Assembly: GCA_025060635.1 (NCBI GenBank) | Contig: JANXBN010000008.1 | Location: 59,186-123,185, forward strand | DNA from: Candidatus Kryptonium sp. | GTDB taxonomy: Bacteria; Bacteroidota; Ignavibacteria; Kryptoniales; Kryptoniaceae | Length of the DNA: 64,000 bases | Direction of reading: 5' to 3' | In this document: positions 8,394-16,802 of the stretch, piece after piece | How positions within the stretch are numbered: the stretch's first letter is position 1 | Layout: every line of letters begins with the position of its first letter | Made by a program: the position numbers and the translations under genes | The notes under the pieces: model-generated | The model's input: only the letters and a program-made list of their open reading frames with translations | Database searches by the model: none | What the model was told of the DNA's origin: nothing

Positions 8394-10592
8394 ATGACAA
8401 GAAAAATAAAAATTGGAATTGATGTTGGCGGGACTTTTACGCATGCAGTTGCGATTGATGTTAATACACTTGAAATAGTTGCGAAAAGTTGCGTTCCAAC
8501 GACTCACTTTGCTAAAGAAGGTGTAGCACTTGGAGTTATACAAGCAATGAACGAGATTTTAAAAACCGAATTAGTAAATTCTGAAGATGTTGTTTTGATA
8601 GCACACAGTACAACTCAAGCGACAAACGCCCTTCTTGAAGGTGATGTAGCGAAAGTTGGGATAATTGGACTTGGGACAAAGGTTGATGCGTTACGAGCTA
8701 AGGGGGAAACAAATGTGGGAAGAATTCCGCTCGGTGGAGGCAAGTTTATTGAGACATTTCATACATTTCTTGACTCTAAAATTTTTGACACTGAAAATGT
8801 AGAAGAAGAGATAAAAAGAGCAGTAGATCAGTTAATTTCAGAAGGCGCTGAGGTTTTCGTTGTAAGTGAAGCTTTTGGAGTTGATGATCCACAAAGGGAG
8901 GAGAAAGCAGTTGAAATCATAAAAAGTATGGGAAGAATTGCTACTTCCGCTTCTTTTATTTCGCAACTCTATGGCTTAAGAATAAGAACGAGAACAGCTG
9001 TTGTAAATGCAAGTATGCTTCCGAAGATGATGGAAACTGCTGAAATGACTCAAAGAAGTGTAGAAAGTGCTGGCGTAAGCGCACCATTGATGATAATGAG
9101 AAGTGATGGTGGAATTATGAGCATTGAAGAGATGAAAAAACGACCAATTATGACCATACTTTCAGGTCCAGCTGCAGGCGTTGCTTCCGCGCTTATGTAT
9201 GTTAAAATATCCGATGGAATTTTCATAGAGGTTGGGGGAACAAGCACAGATATATCAGTGATAAAAAATGGAAAGCCGGTTGTTAAAACTGCTGAAGTTG
9301 GAGGAAATAAGTTATATCTTAAAACGCTTGATGTGAGAACTGTTGGGATTGCAGGAGGATCAATGGTAAGGATTTCAGAGGATTTCAAAACGATAGTTGA
9401 TGTTGGACCAAGAAGTGCACACATCGCTGGTTTAAAGTATGTATCGTTTTCTGAGGCTGAAAATTTTGATGACATTGAATTTGTTCTAATACAGCCTAAG
9501 CCTGGCGATCCATCAAATTATATCGCAATTAAAAACAAAAATTCAAATAAACCAGAATTTACAATTACAACAACAGATGCCGCGAATTTTTTAAACCTCA
9601 TAAGTCCAGCTGGATACAGCAGGGGGAATTACGAATCTGTTCAAAAAGTTTTTCTAAAACTTTCTAACTTGATGAAAAAACCAGCCGAGCAAATCGCCAG
9701 GGATATACTTGATATCGCTGTTTCAAAAGTGAAAAGTGTTATATTGAATTTGATAAAAGAATATAAGCTTGAGTCCGACCTTATAACGCTTGTAGGCGGT
9801 GGTGGTGGATCTGAAGTAATAGTTCCATATCTTGCTAAAAAGTTAAATTTTGAGCACAAAATTGCAGAAAACTCAGAGGTTATATCTGCAATCGGCGCAG
9901 CGCTTGGAATGATCAGGGAAAGCATAGAGCGAGTTATCCCAAATCCAACTGAAGATGATATTTTGAAATTGAGAAATGAGGCTATTTCATCCGCCGTTAG
10001 AATGGGAGCAAAACCTGAAACAATACAGGTTTCAATTGAAATTGATAGACAAACTAAAAGAGTATTGGCTATTGCAACTGGAACGCCTGATCTCAAAACA
10101 GGTGAGATTTCAAAAAGGCAAATAGACGATGCTGAATTGTTTAATATAGCCGAGAAAATGTTTCAAGTGCTGTTTAGAAAACTTGGAAAAAGAGATGGTG
10201 AAAGTATCAAGAAAATTTCGGAGAATAATTTTTATAAAATCTTTGGCGCAGAAATTGAAAAGACAAAGTTTTTTATCTTCAAAGAGAAGATAAAACCAGT
10301 TAAAGTTTTTGACATTGATGGAAGCGTTAAACTTCAATTTTCAAACGCCGATGTATTTGAGGTTAGTGTTCACGAAGTTGAAAAGGTTTTGTCTGAAGTA
10401 ATTGATAATCTCACGGTTTATGGTGATGCTGGAGCAATTGCGCCAGATGTGTTTTTAATCTATGGGCCGAAGATAATTGATTTAACTGGGGTTATGTTCA
10501 AGGAACAAATGTTATCGGTAGCAAGAGCTGAATTAAAAGCAACACCTTTTCTTGACAATAAAATTATAATTATCGCAGAAGAGCGAAAATGA
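8394..10592 (+). CDS. Hydantoinase/oxoprolinase A family ATPase (HyuA-like)
   Basis: HyuA-type subunits use ATP to activate cyclic amides such as hydantoins or 5-oxoproline, or ketones in related carboxylases. The 732-residue protein begins with KIGIDVGGTFTHAVAIDV, the phosphate-binding loop of the actin/hexokinase fold, and carries the SGPAAGVASA and IEVGGTSTDIS motifs of the second half. The usual partner subunit HyuB is absent from the window. It has a C-terminal tail of about 100 residues past the canonical core. The start is ATG at 8394; upstream TTG at 8379 would overlap the preceding gene. The stop overlaps the esterase start (ATGA at 10589), so the two are translationally coupled. The true substrate is unknown. 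Confidence 0.85.
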   Translation: MTRKIKIGIDVGGTFTHAVAIDVNTLEIVAKSCVPTTHFAKEGVALGVIQAMNEILKTELVNSEDVVLIAHSTTQATNALLEGDVAKVGIIGLGTKVDALRAKGETNVGRIPLGGGKFIETFHTFLDSKIFDTENVEEEIKRAVDQLISEGAEVFVVSEAFGVDDPQREEKAVEIIKSMGRIATSASFISQLYGLRIRTRTAVVNASMLPKMMETAEMTQRSVESAGVSAPLMIMRSDGGIMSIEEMKKRPIMTILSGPAAGVASALMYVKISDGIFIEVGGTSTDISVIKNGKPVVKTAEVGGNKLYLKTLDVRTVGIAGGSMVRISEDFKTIVDVGPRSAHIAGLKYVSFSEAENFDDIEFVLIQPKPGDPSNYIAIKNKNSNKPEFTITTTDAANFLNLISPAGYSRGNYESVQKVFLKLSNLMKKPAEQIARDILDIAVSKVKSVILNLIKEYKLESDLITLVGGGGGSEVIVPYLAKKLNFEHKIAENSEVISAIGAALGMIRESIERVIPNPTEDDILKLRNEAISSAVRMGAKPETIQVSIEIDRQTKRVLAIATGTPDLKTGEISKRQIDDAELFNIAEKMFQVLFRKLGKRDGESIKKISENNFYKIFGAEIEKTKFFIFKEKIKPVKVFDIDGSVKLQFSNADVFEVSVHEVEKVLSEVIDNLTVYGDAGAIAPDVFLIYGPKIIDLTGVMFKEQMLSVARAELKATPFLDNKIIIIAEERK

Positions 10593-11443
10593 GAAAATTA
10601 AAACTTTCAAAAATCTTTGAGATCGCTTGTTTTATAATTTTTCTCCTGATTGAGAATTTACCAGCGCAAATGAAAGTCACCATCATACTTGATAGTCTTT
10701 ATTCTCAATCAGTTGCCGGTTATAAAAAATTTAATGTTTTGCTTCCCAAAGATTATAACATCAACGAAGAGAGATACAAAGTAATCTTCCTTCTTCATGG
10801 TTATTCAGGAAATCATAATGACTGGATAAACAAAACCTCGCTTGTAAGGTATCTTGAAAATTACTCGTTCATAGTTGTAACTCCGGAGGCGGATAATAGC
10901 TGGTATACAAATTCACCTGTTCTTAAAAACCGCAATTATGAGGATTACATAGTCAAAGAGTTAATTCCCTATGTTGAGAAGAAATATCGCGTTATTTCAA
11001 CCAAGCATGGAAGGGCAATTGCTGGTTTATCAATGGGTGGTTTCGGGGCTATAAAAATCGCATTAAAGTATCCAAATATGTTTCAATTTGCTGGATCCTT
11101 TAGCGGTGCTTTCAACTGGGCTGAACTACTCAACAGAGATGGGGGACAGTTAAGTCAAAGTTTAAAAGACGCATTTGGAGCGAAAAAAAGTGAACACTGG
11201 GATAAAAACGATGTATTTGCTCTTTCAGATAGCGTCAAACATTTGGAGTTGCCATATTTTTATATATCATGTGGGAAAGATGATCGGGTAGAAGGGCTTC
11301 TTGAATCAAATAGAAAGCTTATTGAAAAGTTTCAGCGAAACGGAATGGTTTATGAATACCATGAACTGCCAGGTGGTCATAGTTGGATTTTTTGGGATAG
11401 AGAAATAAAAAATTTTCTTAAAGTTTTATCCGAAAAATGGTAA
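10589..11443 (+). CDS. Secreted alpha/beta-hydrolase esterase (esterase D/FrmB-like)
   Basis: A 284-residue serine hydrolase. The first about 26 residues are a signal peptide ending near LPAQ, so it works in the periplasm or outside. The HGYSGNHNDW oxyanion region, the nucleophile elbow GLSMGGFGA, the acid in SCGKDDR and the histidine in PGGHSWIFW make a complete Ser-Asp-His triad. Homologues hydrolyse acyl esters, including acetylated sugars and feruloyl esters. Its start overlaps the HyuA stop by four bases and its stop overlaps the next gene by seven, so it is part of the coupled operon. De-acylation of the substrate before uptake is a reasonable but untested role. Confidence 0.88.
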   Translation: MRKLKLSKIFEIACFIIFLLIENLPAQMKVTIILDSLYSQSVAGYKKFNVLLPKDYNINEERYKVIFLLHGYSGNHNDWINKTSLVRYLENYSFIVVTPEADNSWYTNSPVLKNRNYEDYIVKELIPYVEKKYRVISTKHGRAIAGLSMGGFGAIKIALKYPNMFQFAGSFSGAFNWAELLNRDGGQLSQSLKDAFGAKKSEHWDKNDVFALSDSVKHLELPYFYISCGKDDRVEGLLESNRKLIEKFQRNGMVYEYHELPGGHSWIFWDREIKNFLKVLSEKW

Positions 11444-12747
11444 GAAAGGGAAAAACAATTCTAAAGTTACCACGAAAGGCTAAAACAATTGAATCTGATG
11501 TTGTCGTAGTTGGTGGAGGTTTAAGTGGAATTGCAACCGCGATAACTTGCGCAAGTAAAGGATTGAGAACATTTTTAATTGAAAAATATGGATTTCTTGG
11601 TGGACTTACTACAAATGCTTTTGCCTTCCCATTGCGTGTTTTCAATGTTCAAAAAAATTTCATGGAGCTTTTTACAGAAGGGGATTCAGATGTTGTAAAA
11701 TATCCCATCTTTTCAACTTTGATAAGGTATCTTTTGAAAAATAAAGCGATACCTGATCATCCGTACTCAGATCCACTGCAAATTTCAGGAACGATAATAC
11801 CGTTTGATTTTGAAAGATTTAAATTTACAATGCTTGAGGTTTTGCTTGATTTTAAAGTAAATCTGCTTCTTCATGCTTTATTTATAAAGCCGAGGTTAAA
11901 AGGAGATACTCTTACATCCGTTTTTGTCCTTGGGAAAGAAGGGTTAATTGAAGTCAAAAGTAAGTATTTTGTAGATGCCACCGGAAATTGTGAGGTGTTC
12001 AAAGCGATAGATGAAAGCTTGGTTAGGAGAGTTGGTTCTATTCCAAGGTATAATTTTATCATAAGTGGCTGTGATTTTAGTAAAGTTGATGATAGAATTG
12101 TTTGTCAATCCGTTAAGATAGATGATTTTTCAGATGATAGATATCATGCTTATGTTGTTGATGGAGATGGAATTAAGTGTGCGATTTATGAGCTGCTGAT
12201 AGAAAATCACGCTCTCGTATTTGGGTTTGGTGAGGGGGAAGTAGATCCAGATGATGTTTTATCAATCAGTGCGGTTGAGGAAAATTTACAATTAAAAGTT
12301 TATGATTTCATTGAGTATTTAAGACAATTTAAGCCTTTTGAAAATATCAGAATTTCAATGTTTCCAGCTCAAATTTACTTTACCGAAAGCCACAAGATAA
12401 AGGGACTTTACACATTAGTTTCAGAGGATGTTTTCAATGGTAAAAGTTTTAACGATGAAATCGCTGTGCTTAAAACCTCCGTAATTGCTGAAAAGATGTT
12501 TCCGTGTGTTCTCGCTCCAGATAGAAAATTTGATAAATTAAATGTTCGTATTCCGTTTTCATCATTTTTAACTGAAATAAAAAATCTCGTTGCAGTTGGA
12601 AGAAATGTTGATGTGAGCGAGGAATTGAAATTTATTTTGTATTCTTTCCCGTTTGTCGTTAAAACTTCGGAAAGCATTGGAAATCTTATCTCATTTGCAC
12701 ATGGAAATAACATAGGTTTGAACAAAATAAGAGATAAAATTGATTAA
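11437..12747 (+). CDS. FAD-dependent oxidoreductase (PF12831-type), divergent C-terminus
   Basis: The N-terminus carries a Rossmann dinucleotide-binding motif (VVVVGGGLSGIATAI) followed by EKYGFLGGLTT, the signature of the FAD_oxidored family. The 436-residue protein lacks a signal peptide. In contrast to its paralogue at 13431, the closing FAD motif is eroded: where the paralogue has LLVAGKCISSTREGHSALR, this protein reads LVAVGRNVDVSEELKFILYS. It may therefore bind FAD weakly, act on another substrate or serve as a partner subunit. The ATG at 11437 overlaps the esterase stop; NanE follows with no gap. Family members act on widely different substrates, so no reaction is assigned. Confidence 0.8.
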   Translation: MVRKGKTILKLPRKAKTIESDVVVVGGGLSGIATAITCASKGLRTFLIEKYGFLGGLTTNAFAFPLRVFNVQKNFMELFTEGDSDVVKYPIFSTLIRYLLKNKAIPDHPYSDPLQISGTIIPFDFERFKFTMLEVLLDFKVNLLLHALFIKPRLKGDTLTSVFVLGKEGLIEVKSKYFVDATGNCEVFKAIDESLVRRVGSIPRYNFIISGCDFSKVDDRIVCQSVKIDDFSDDRYHAYVVDGDGIKCAIYELLIENHALVFGFGEGEVDPDDVLSISAVEENLQLKVYDFIEYLRQFKPFENIRISMFPAQIYFTESHKIKGLYTLVSEDVFNGKSFNDEIAVLKTSVIAEKMFPCVLAPDRKFDKLNVRIPFSSFLTEIKNLVAVGRNVDVSEELKFILYSFPFVVKTSESIGNLISFAHGNNIGLNKIRDKID

Positions 12748-13434
12748 GTGAAACAGGAGATTTTGAAAAGGATGGAGAATGGAATTATCGTTTCTTGTCA
12801 ACCTGATGAACTTGGGCTTTTTTCGGATGTCAAATTTATAGTTGAGTTTGCAGTTTCCGCTGAGCTCGGAGGAGCGGTTGCTGTAAGAATAGAAGGCGTG
12901 GAAAATATAAGAGCTGTTAAAAGTAAAGTTAGAATTCCAATTATTGGGATCATTAAAAGCAGATATCCTGAGGGTGATGTTTTGATAACACCTGATCTTA
13001 ATTCGGTTGAGAAAATAATTGAAGCAGGAGCAGATATTGTTGCAATTGATGTAACTGCAAGAGACAAAAGATTTGATATTTTTAAACAGGTCAGGGAAAA
13101 TTATGAAAATGTAATTTTGATGGCTGATGTTTCAACTTATGAAGAGGGAATTAAATCAGCTGAACTTGGTGCTGACATCATTGCTACAACGCTTGCTGGA
13201 TATACTCCTTACACAAAACATTCTTATAAGAAATATGAACCTGATTTTGAGCTTGTTCATAAGTTGTCAAGTTCGCTTGATGTTCCAATTGTTGCGGAGG
13301 GGCGCATATGGACTGTTGAACAAATAAAAAAGATGTTTGATCTCGGTGCTTTTGCTGTTGTGATTGGCTCAGTAGTGACGAGGCCAAGGTTAATTGTTCA
13401 ACGATTTGTAGAAGAAATTAAGAACAAAAAATGA
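12748..13434 (+). CDS. nanE: NanE-type N-acylmannosamine-6-phosphate 2-epimerase
   Basis: Family members convert ManNAc-6-P to GlcNAc-6-P in sialic acid and ManNAc catabolism. The TIM-barrel motifs are present in order: GIIVSCQP, GAVAVRIEGV, PIIGIIKS with the catalytic Lys, ADIVAIDVTAR, TTLAGYTPYTK and VAEGRIWT with the catalytic Glu region. Length of 228 residues is typical. The start is GTG, directly abutting the previous stop, and its own stop overlaps the next gene (ATGA). No nanA lyase, nanK kinase or sialidase occurs in the window, so the substrate could be a different phosphorylated sugar. Placement between two FAD oxidoreductases is unusual. Confidence 0.88.
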   Translation: MKQEILKRMENGIIVSCQPDELGLFSDVKFIVEFAVSAELGGAVAVRIEGVENIRAVKSKVRIPIIGIIKSRYPEGDVLITPDLNSVEKIIEAGADIVAIDVTARDKRFDIFKQVRENYENVILMADVSTYEEGIKSAELGADIIATTLAGYTPYTKHSYKKYEPDFELVHKLSSSLDVPIVAEGRIWTVEQIKKMFDLGAFAVVIGSVVTRPRLIVQRFVEEIKNKK

Positions 13435-14789
13435 GAAAAATTTTAAAAAATATCATTGACATTGAAAGCGCTGATGTTGTTGTCGCTGGAGGTGGTATAG
13501 CTGGGATTTGTTCTGCGGTTGCTTCGGCAAGAGAAGGTGCAAAAACGATATTGATAGATAGATATGGATTCCTTGGTGGGATGTCAACAGCTGGAATGGT
13601 TTCACCATTTATGAAATACTGGATCGTTGATGAGTTTGATAACAAAGTTAAGCCTCTTGTTGGTGGTGTATTTGAAGAGATAGTAAGAGGAATGGAAAAA
13701 ATCGGGGGTGTGATAGATAATGGTTTCAGCGCTTGGGCATTTAGAAAAGTTGTAAATGAGCTTTTGCATAGCGTCGGGGTTAAAACCATAAGACATGCGA
13801 TTATTTATGGGGTTGAGTTTGAAAATGTTGGCAAAAAGAGAAAAATCGTTGCTTTGATATTAGCTCATAACTCAAGGCTTTACCGTGTATCTGGCAAAGT
13901 TTTTGTTGATACTACTGGTGATGCTGAGATAGTTTACCTTGCAAACGCTGGTTGGGTTAAGGGTGATGAAGAAACAGGTTTCACACAAGCGATGACACTA
14001 TTTTTCAGGGTCGGAGGAATTGATGTTAAAAGAGTCGTTGAATTTGTCAGAAACAATCCTGATCAATTTTATCCGTGGTCAACATCTACATATATACCTG
14101 GACAAATAGTTTCGGTTGCAGGTTATTTTGATATTGTTAAACAGGGAAAAGAGGATGGATTGTTACCTGAAACAATTGAATATATATTTTTCACAACCTT
14201 ACCTGAGGATGGAGAAGCATCTTTTAACACAACAAATATCCTTGGTCTTGATGGGACGAGTTCATTTGATTTAACAAAAGCTGAAATAGATGGACGGATT
14301 CAGATGTGGAAGATATTTAATTTTTTAAAGCAAAAGATTCAGGGTTTTGAAAATTCGTATTTACTTGAGTCAGGCGTTCAAGTTGGTGTAAGGGAAACAA
14401 GACGAGCAATAGGAGAATATATCATCACAGGCGAAGATATATTACAGGCGCGAAAGTTTAACGATGCAATTGCAAGAGCTTGTTATGGAATTGACATTCA
14501 CGGACAAAGAGGCGAAAGATCGCGGTTAGAACATTTAAGAGAAGGTCAGTATTATGAAGTTCCTTTGAGAGCTTTGATTGTTAAAAGAGCTTTAAATTTG
14601 CTTGTTGCAGGCAAATGTATTTCATCAACGAGGGAGGGGCATTCTGCTTTGAGAATTCAAGCAACATCCGCAGCGACAGGTGAAGCATCCGGAGTCGTCG
14701 CAGCTCTTGCATTAAAATTTGAAGGTAATGTTAGAAGTGTTCCTTATGAAATTATTAAGCAAAAATTAAAAGCACGTGGCAACATTTAA
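13431..14789 (+). CDS. FAD-dependent oxidoreductase (PF12831 family)
   Basis: A 452-residue soluble flavoenzyme. VVVAGGGIAGICSAVASARE is the ADP-binding fold, followed by DRYGFLGGMSTAGMVSP, and the C-terminal LLVAGKCISSTREGHSALR plus ATSAATGEASG close the FAD site, all matching the canonical family. VRETRRAIGEY in the middle is a typical substrate-domain motif. The start overlaps the NanE stop by four bases. Relatives are often annotated only as FAD-dependent oxidoreductases and occur in carbohydrate clusters, where oxidation of a sugar hydroxyl is suspected. It is paralogous to the gene at 11437, with NanE between them. Confidence 0.88.
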   Translation: MRKILKNIIDIESADVVVAGGGIAGICSAVASAREGAKTILIDRYGFLGGMSTAGMVSPFMKYWIVDEFDNKVKPLVGGVFEEIVRGMEKIGGVIDNGFSAWAFRKVVNELLHSVGVKTIRHAIIYGVEFENVGKKRKIVALILAHNSRLYRVSGKVFVDTTGDAEIVYLANAGWVKGDEETGFTQAMTLFFRVGGIDVKRVVEFVRNNPDQFYPWSTSTYIPGQIVSVAGYFDIVKQGKEDGLLPETIEYIFFTTLPEDGEASFNTTNILGLDGTSSFDLTKAEIDGRIQMWKIFNFLKQKIQGFENSYLLESGVQVGVRETRRAIGEYIITGEDILQARKFNDAIARACYGIDIHGQRGERSRLEHLREGQYYEVPLRALIVKRALNLLVAGKCISSTREGHSALRIQATSAATGEASGVVAALALKFEGNVRSVPYEIIKQKLKARGNI

Positions 14790-14811
14790 AAAAACAAAAG
14801 GAGTAAAAGTT

Positions 14812-15822
14812 ATGAAAAGAAAAATCAACGCAGTACAATTCGGGCTTGGCCCAATAGGACAACTTTGCGCCAAAACGATCATTCAAAAACATAGCGATGT
14901 AATTAATTTAGTTGGTGCTGTTGACATTAATCCTAACAAGATCGGTAAAGATATTGGAGAGCTGATCGGAATTGAACCAACTGGGATACTTGTTGAGGAT
15001 GATATTAAAAAGATAGTTAAAAAGCGCAAAGTTGATCTCGTCTTTCACACGACCACCTCATTTATGGAAGATGTAAAGGAGCAAATTGTGGAGTTGATAA
15101 AGTTGAAGTTAAATATAGTTTCATCTACTGAGGAATTGTTCTTCCCTTGGATTAGAAATCGTGAGATCGCTCATGAGATTGATTCACTTGCGAAAAAGTT
15201 TAAGGTGCGCGTTCTTGGAACCGGAGTTAATCCAGGATTTGTGATGGATGTATTACCGTCCGTCTTAACTCAAGTTTGCACGGAGGTTAAAAGAATAAGA
15301 GTTGAAAGAGTTGTGAATGCTGCGAAAAGAAGATTACCGCTTCAGTTAAAAATCGGTGCAGGTTTAAGAGTGGGTGAGTTCAAGGCTAAAAAAGCAACAG
15401 GTAAATTTGGGCATATCGGTCTTGTTGAATCGTTACAATTTTTGGCTTATATTTTGAATATAAATCTTGATGAAATAAAAGAAGATTTAAATCCAATTGT
15501 AACGAAGAAAAGTTTGAAAACTGAATACTTGACAATTCAAAAGGGAAGAGTTGCCGGAATACACCATACGGCGGTTGGTTTCAAGAATGGCAAGGAGGTT
15601 ATATCGCTTGATTTAAAGATGTATGTTGGCAATCACAAAGATTATGATGCTGTTTACATTGATGGTGAACCACCTATAAAGATGAAAATTTTGAACGGCG
15701 TTTTTGGTGATATCGCAACCGTTGCAAGTTTAATTAATTGTGCATATTTAATTTTTAATGCTAAACCAGGGCTTTTAACCATGGCCGATATCGGGTTGCC
15801 GCATGGATTTTTAAAACAATAA
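14812..15822 (+). CDS. DapB-fold NAD(P)-dependent dehydrogenase (2,4-diaminopentanoate dehydrogenase-like)
   Basis: The N-terminus KINAVQFGLGPIGQLCAKTI is a Rossmann motif, and the overall pattern, including VVSSTEELFFPW-like and GTGVNPGFVMDVLP stretches, resembles dihydrodipicolinate-reductase-fold enzymes such as 2,4-diaminopentanoate dehydrogenase of ornithine fermentation. Start at ATG 14812 is chosen because AAAGGAG (14797-14803) lies eight bases upstream; a GTG at 14776 would overlap the previous gene. The exact substrate is unclear, since these enzymes share the fold but differ in the amino- or keto-acid they use. It continues the accessory operon after a 22-base gap. Confidence 0.75.
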   Translation: MKRKINAVQFGLGPIGQLCAKTIIQKHSDVINLVGAVDINPNKIGKDIGELIGIEPTGILVEDDIKKIVKKRKVDLVFHTTTSFMEDVKEQIVELIKLKLNIVSSTEELFFPWIRNREIAHEIDSLAKKFKVRVLGTGVNPGFVMDVLPSVLTQVCTEVKRIRVERVVNAAKRRLPLQLKIGAGLRVGEFKAKKATGKFGHIGLVESLQFLAYILNINLDEIKEDLNPIVTKKSLKTEYLTIQKGRVAGIHHTAVGFKNGKEVISLDLKMYVGNHKDYDAVYIDGEPPIKMKILNGVFGDIATVASLINCAYLIFNAKPGLLTMADIGLPHGFLKQ

Positions 15823-15829
15823 AAGTGAG

Positions 15830-16792
15830 GTGGTCAAGTTGTCATATAAATCCATTTTATCAAAATGGTTTACGCTTGGAAATGATTTAAAAACACATAT
15901 AGTGTTAAATCCATACGCTGGGCGTTGGAAAGGAGCAAAACTTTATCATAAGATAATTCATTATGTAAAGCATTTAAAACATCTTGAAAGGTTTCAATTA
16001 ACAACCGCTCCAGGTGAAGCGATACAAATTGCTCGCGATACTTCTGCCGAGCTTGTAGTTGCAGCAGGCGGTGATGGCACGATAAACGAAGTCGTAAATG
16101 GAATCTTACAAAGCAATCAAGAAAAATTGTTGGGTGTAATCCCAATTGGTTCTGGAAATGACTACGCTAAAATGTTGAACTTAAAACCATTTAGAATTAA
16201 ACAAGCCATTGAGTCGTTAAAACGAAGGAAAGTAACAGCATCAGATGTCGGAGCAATTCAATTTGTTGATGAAACTGGAAGATTTAATGAAAGATTTTTT
16301 ATAAATGGTGTTGGAATTGGGTTTGACGCAATGGTGGCAAACGAAAGTAGAAAAATAAAACACCTTCGTGGCATTCCTTTATATACTCTTGCTCTTTTTA
16401 GAACGCTGAAGAAATATGAAACTCCAGAAATGGAAGTATATATTGATGGAAAGCTGATCACAGGGAAGATTTTTCTTATAGCGATTGGAAATGGTATATC
16501 AGCAGGTGGAGGTTTCCTTCTCACACCTGATGCAAAGATCAACGATGGCTTTTTTGATGTATGTCTTGTTAGGGACTTGTCTATTTTACGAATTCTTCAG
16601 GTCCTGCCAACAGTGTTGAAAGGTAAACATATTCATTACCCTGAGGTTTCAATGTTTAAGGCAGAAGAGATTGAAATTAAATCTGACTCAAATCTTACTA
16701 TGCATGCTGATGGAGAAATAATCGGGACATCTTTACGCTGGATAAAAATTTCCGTTGTCCCATCAGCTGTTGAAGTTATTTCAAACATATGA
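15830..16792 (+). CDS. Diacylglycerol/lipid kinase family protein (YegS-like)
   Basis: The catalytic domain shows HIVLNPYAGRWKGA, the nucleotide-binding VVAAGGDGTINEVVNG and IPIGSGNDYAKML, the three conserved blocks of the DAGK superfamily. The C-terminal beta-sandwich follows, ending near the LTMHADGE motif common to these kinases. Length of 320 residues is normal. It phosphorylates a lipid with ATP at the membrane surface; the lipid is unknown. The start is GTG at 15830; a TTG at 15839, better spaced from GTGAGGTGG, is an alternative. A sugar phosphorylase gene follows immediately. A functional tie to the amino-sugar-type genes is not evident. Confidence 0.87.
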   Translation: MVKLSYKSILSKWFTLGNDLKTHIVLNPYAGRWKGAKLYHKIIHYVKHLKHLERFQLTTAPGEAIQIARDTSAELVVAAGGDGTINEVVNGILQSNQEKLLGVIPIGSGNDYAKMLNLKPFRIKQAIESLKRRKVTASDVGAIQFVDETGRFNERFFINGVGIGFDAMVANESRKIKHLRGIPLYTLALFRTLKKYETPEMEVYIDGKLITGKIFLIAIGNGISAGGGFLLTPDAKINDGFFDVCLVRDLSILRILQVLPTVLKGKHIHYPEVSMFKAEEIEIKSDSNLTMHADGEIIGTSLRWIKISVVPSAVEVISNI

Positions 16793-16802
16793 TGAAATTA
16801 AT

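Noticed and set aside
9050..9475. Minus-strand frame of 141 residues inside the HyuA-like gene
   Set aside because: It is the mirror of conserved coding sequence with recognisable HyuA motifs on the plus strand, and has no ribosome site or family resemblance.
9641..10096. Minus-strand frame of 151 residues inside the HyuA-like gene
   Set aside because: Same reason: opposite strand of a clear gene, low-complexity hydrophobic pattern, no promoter.
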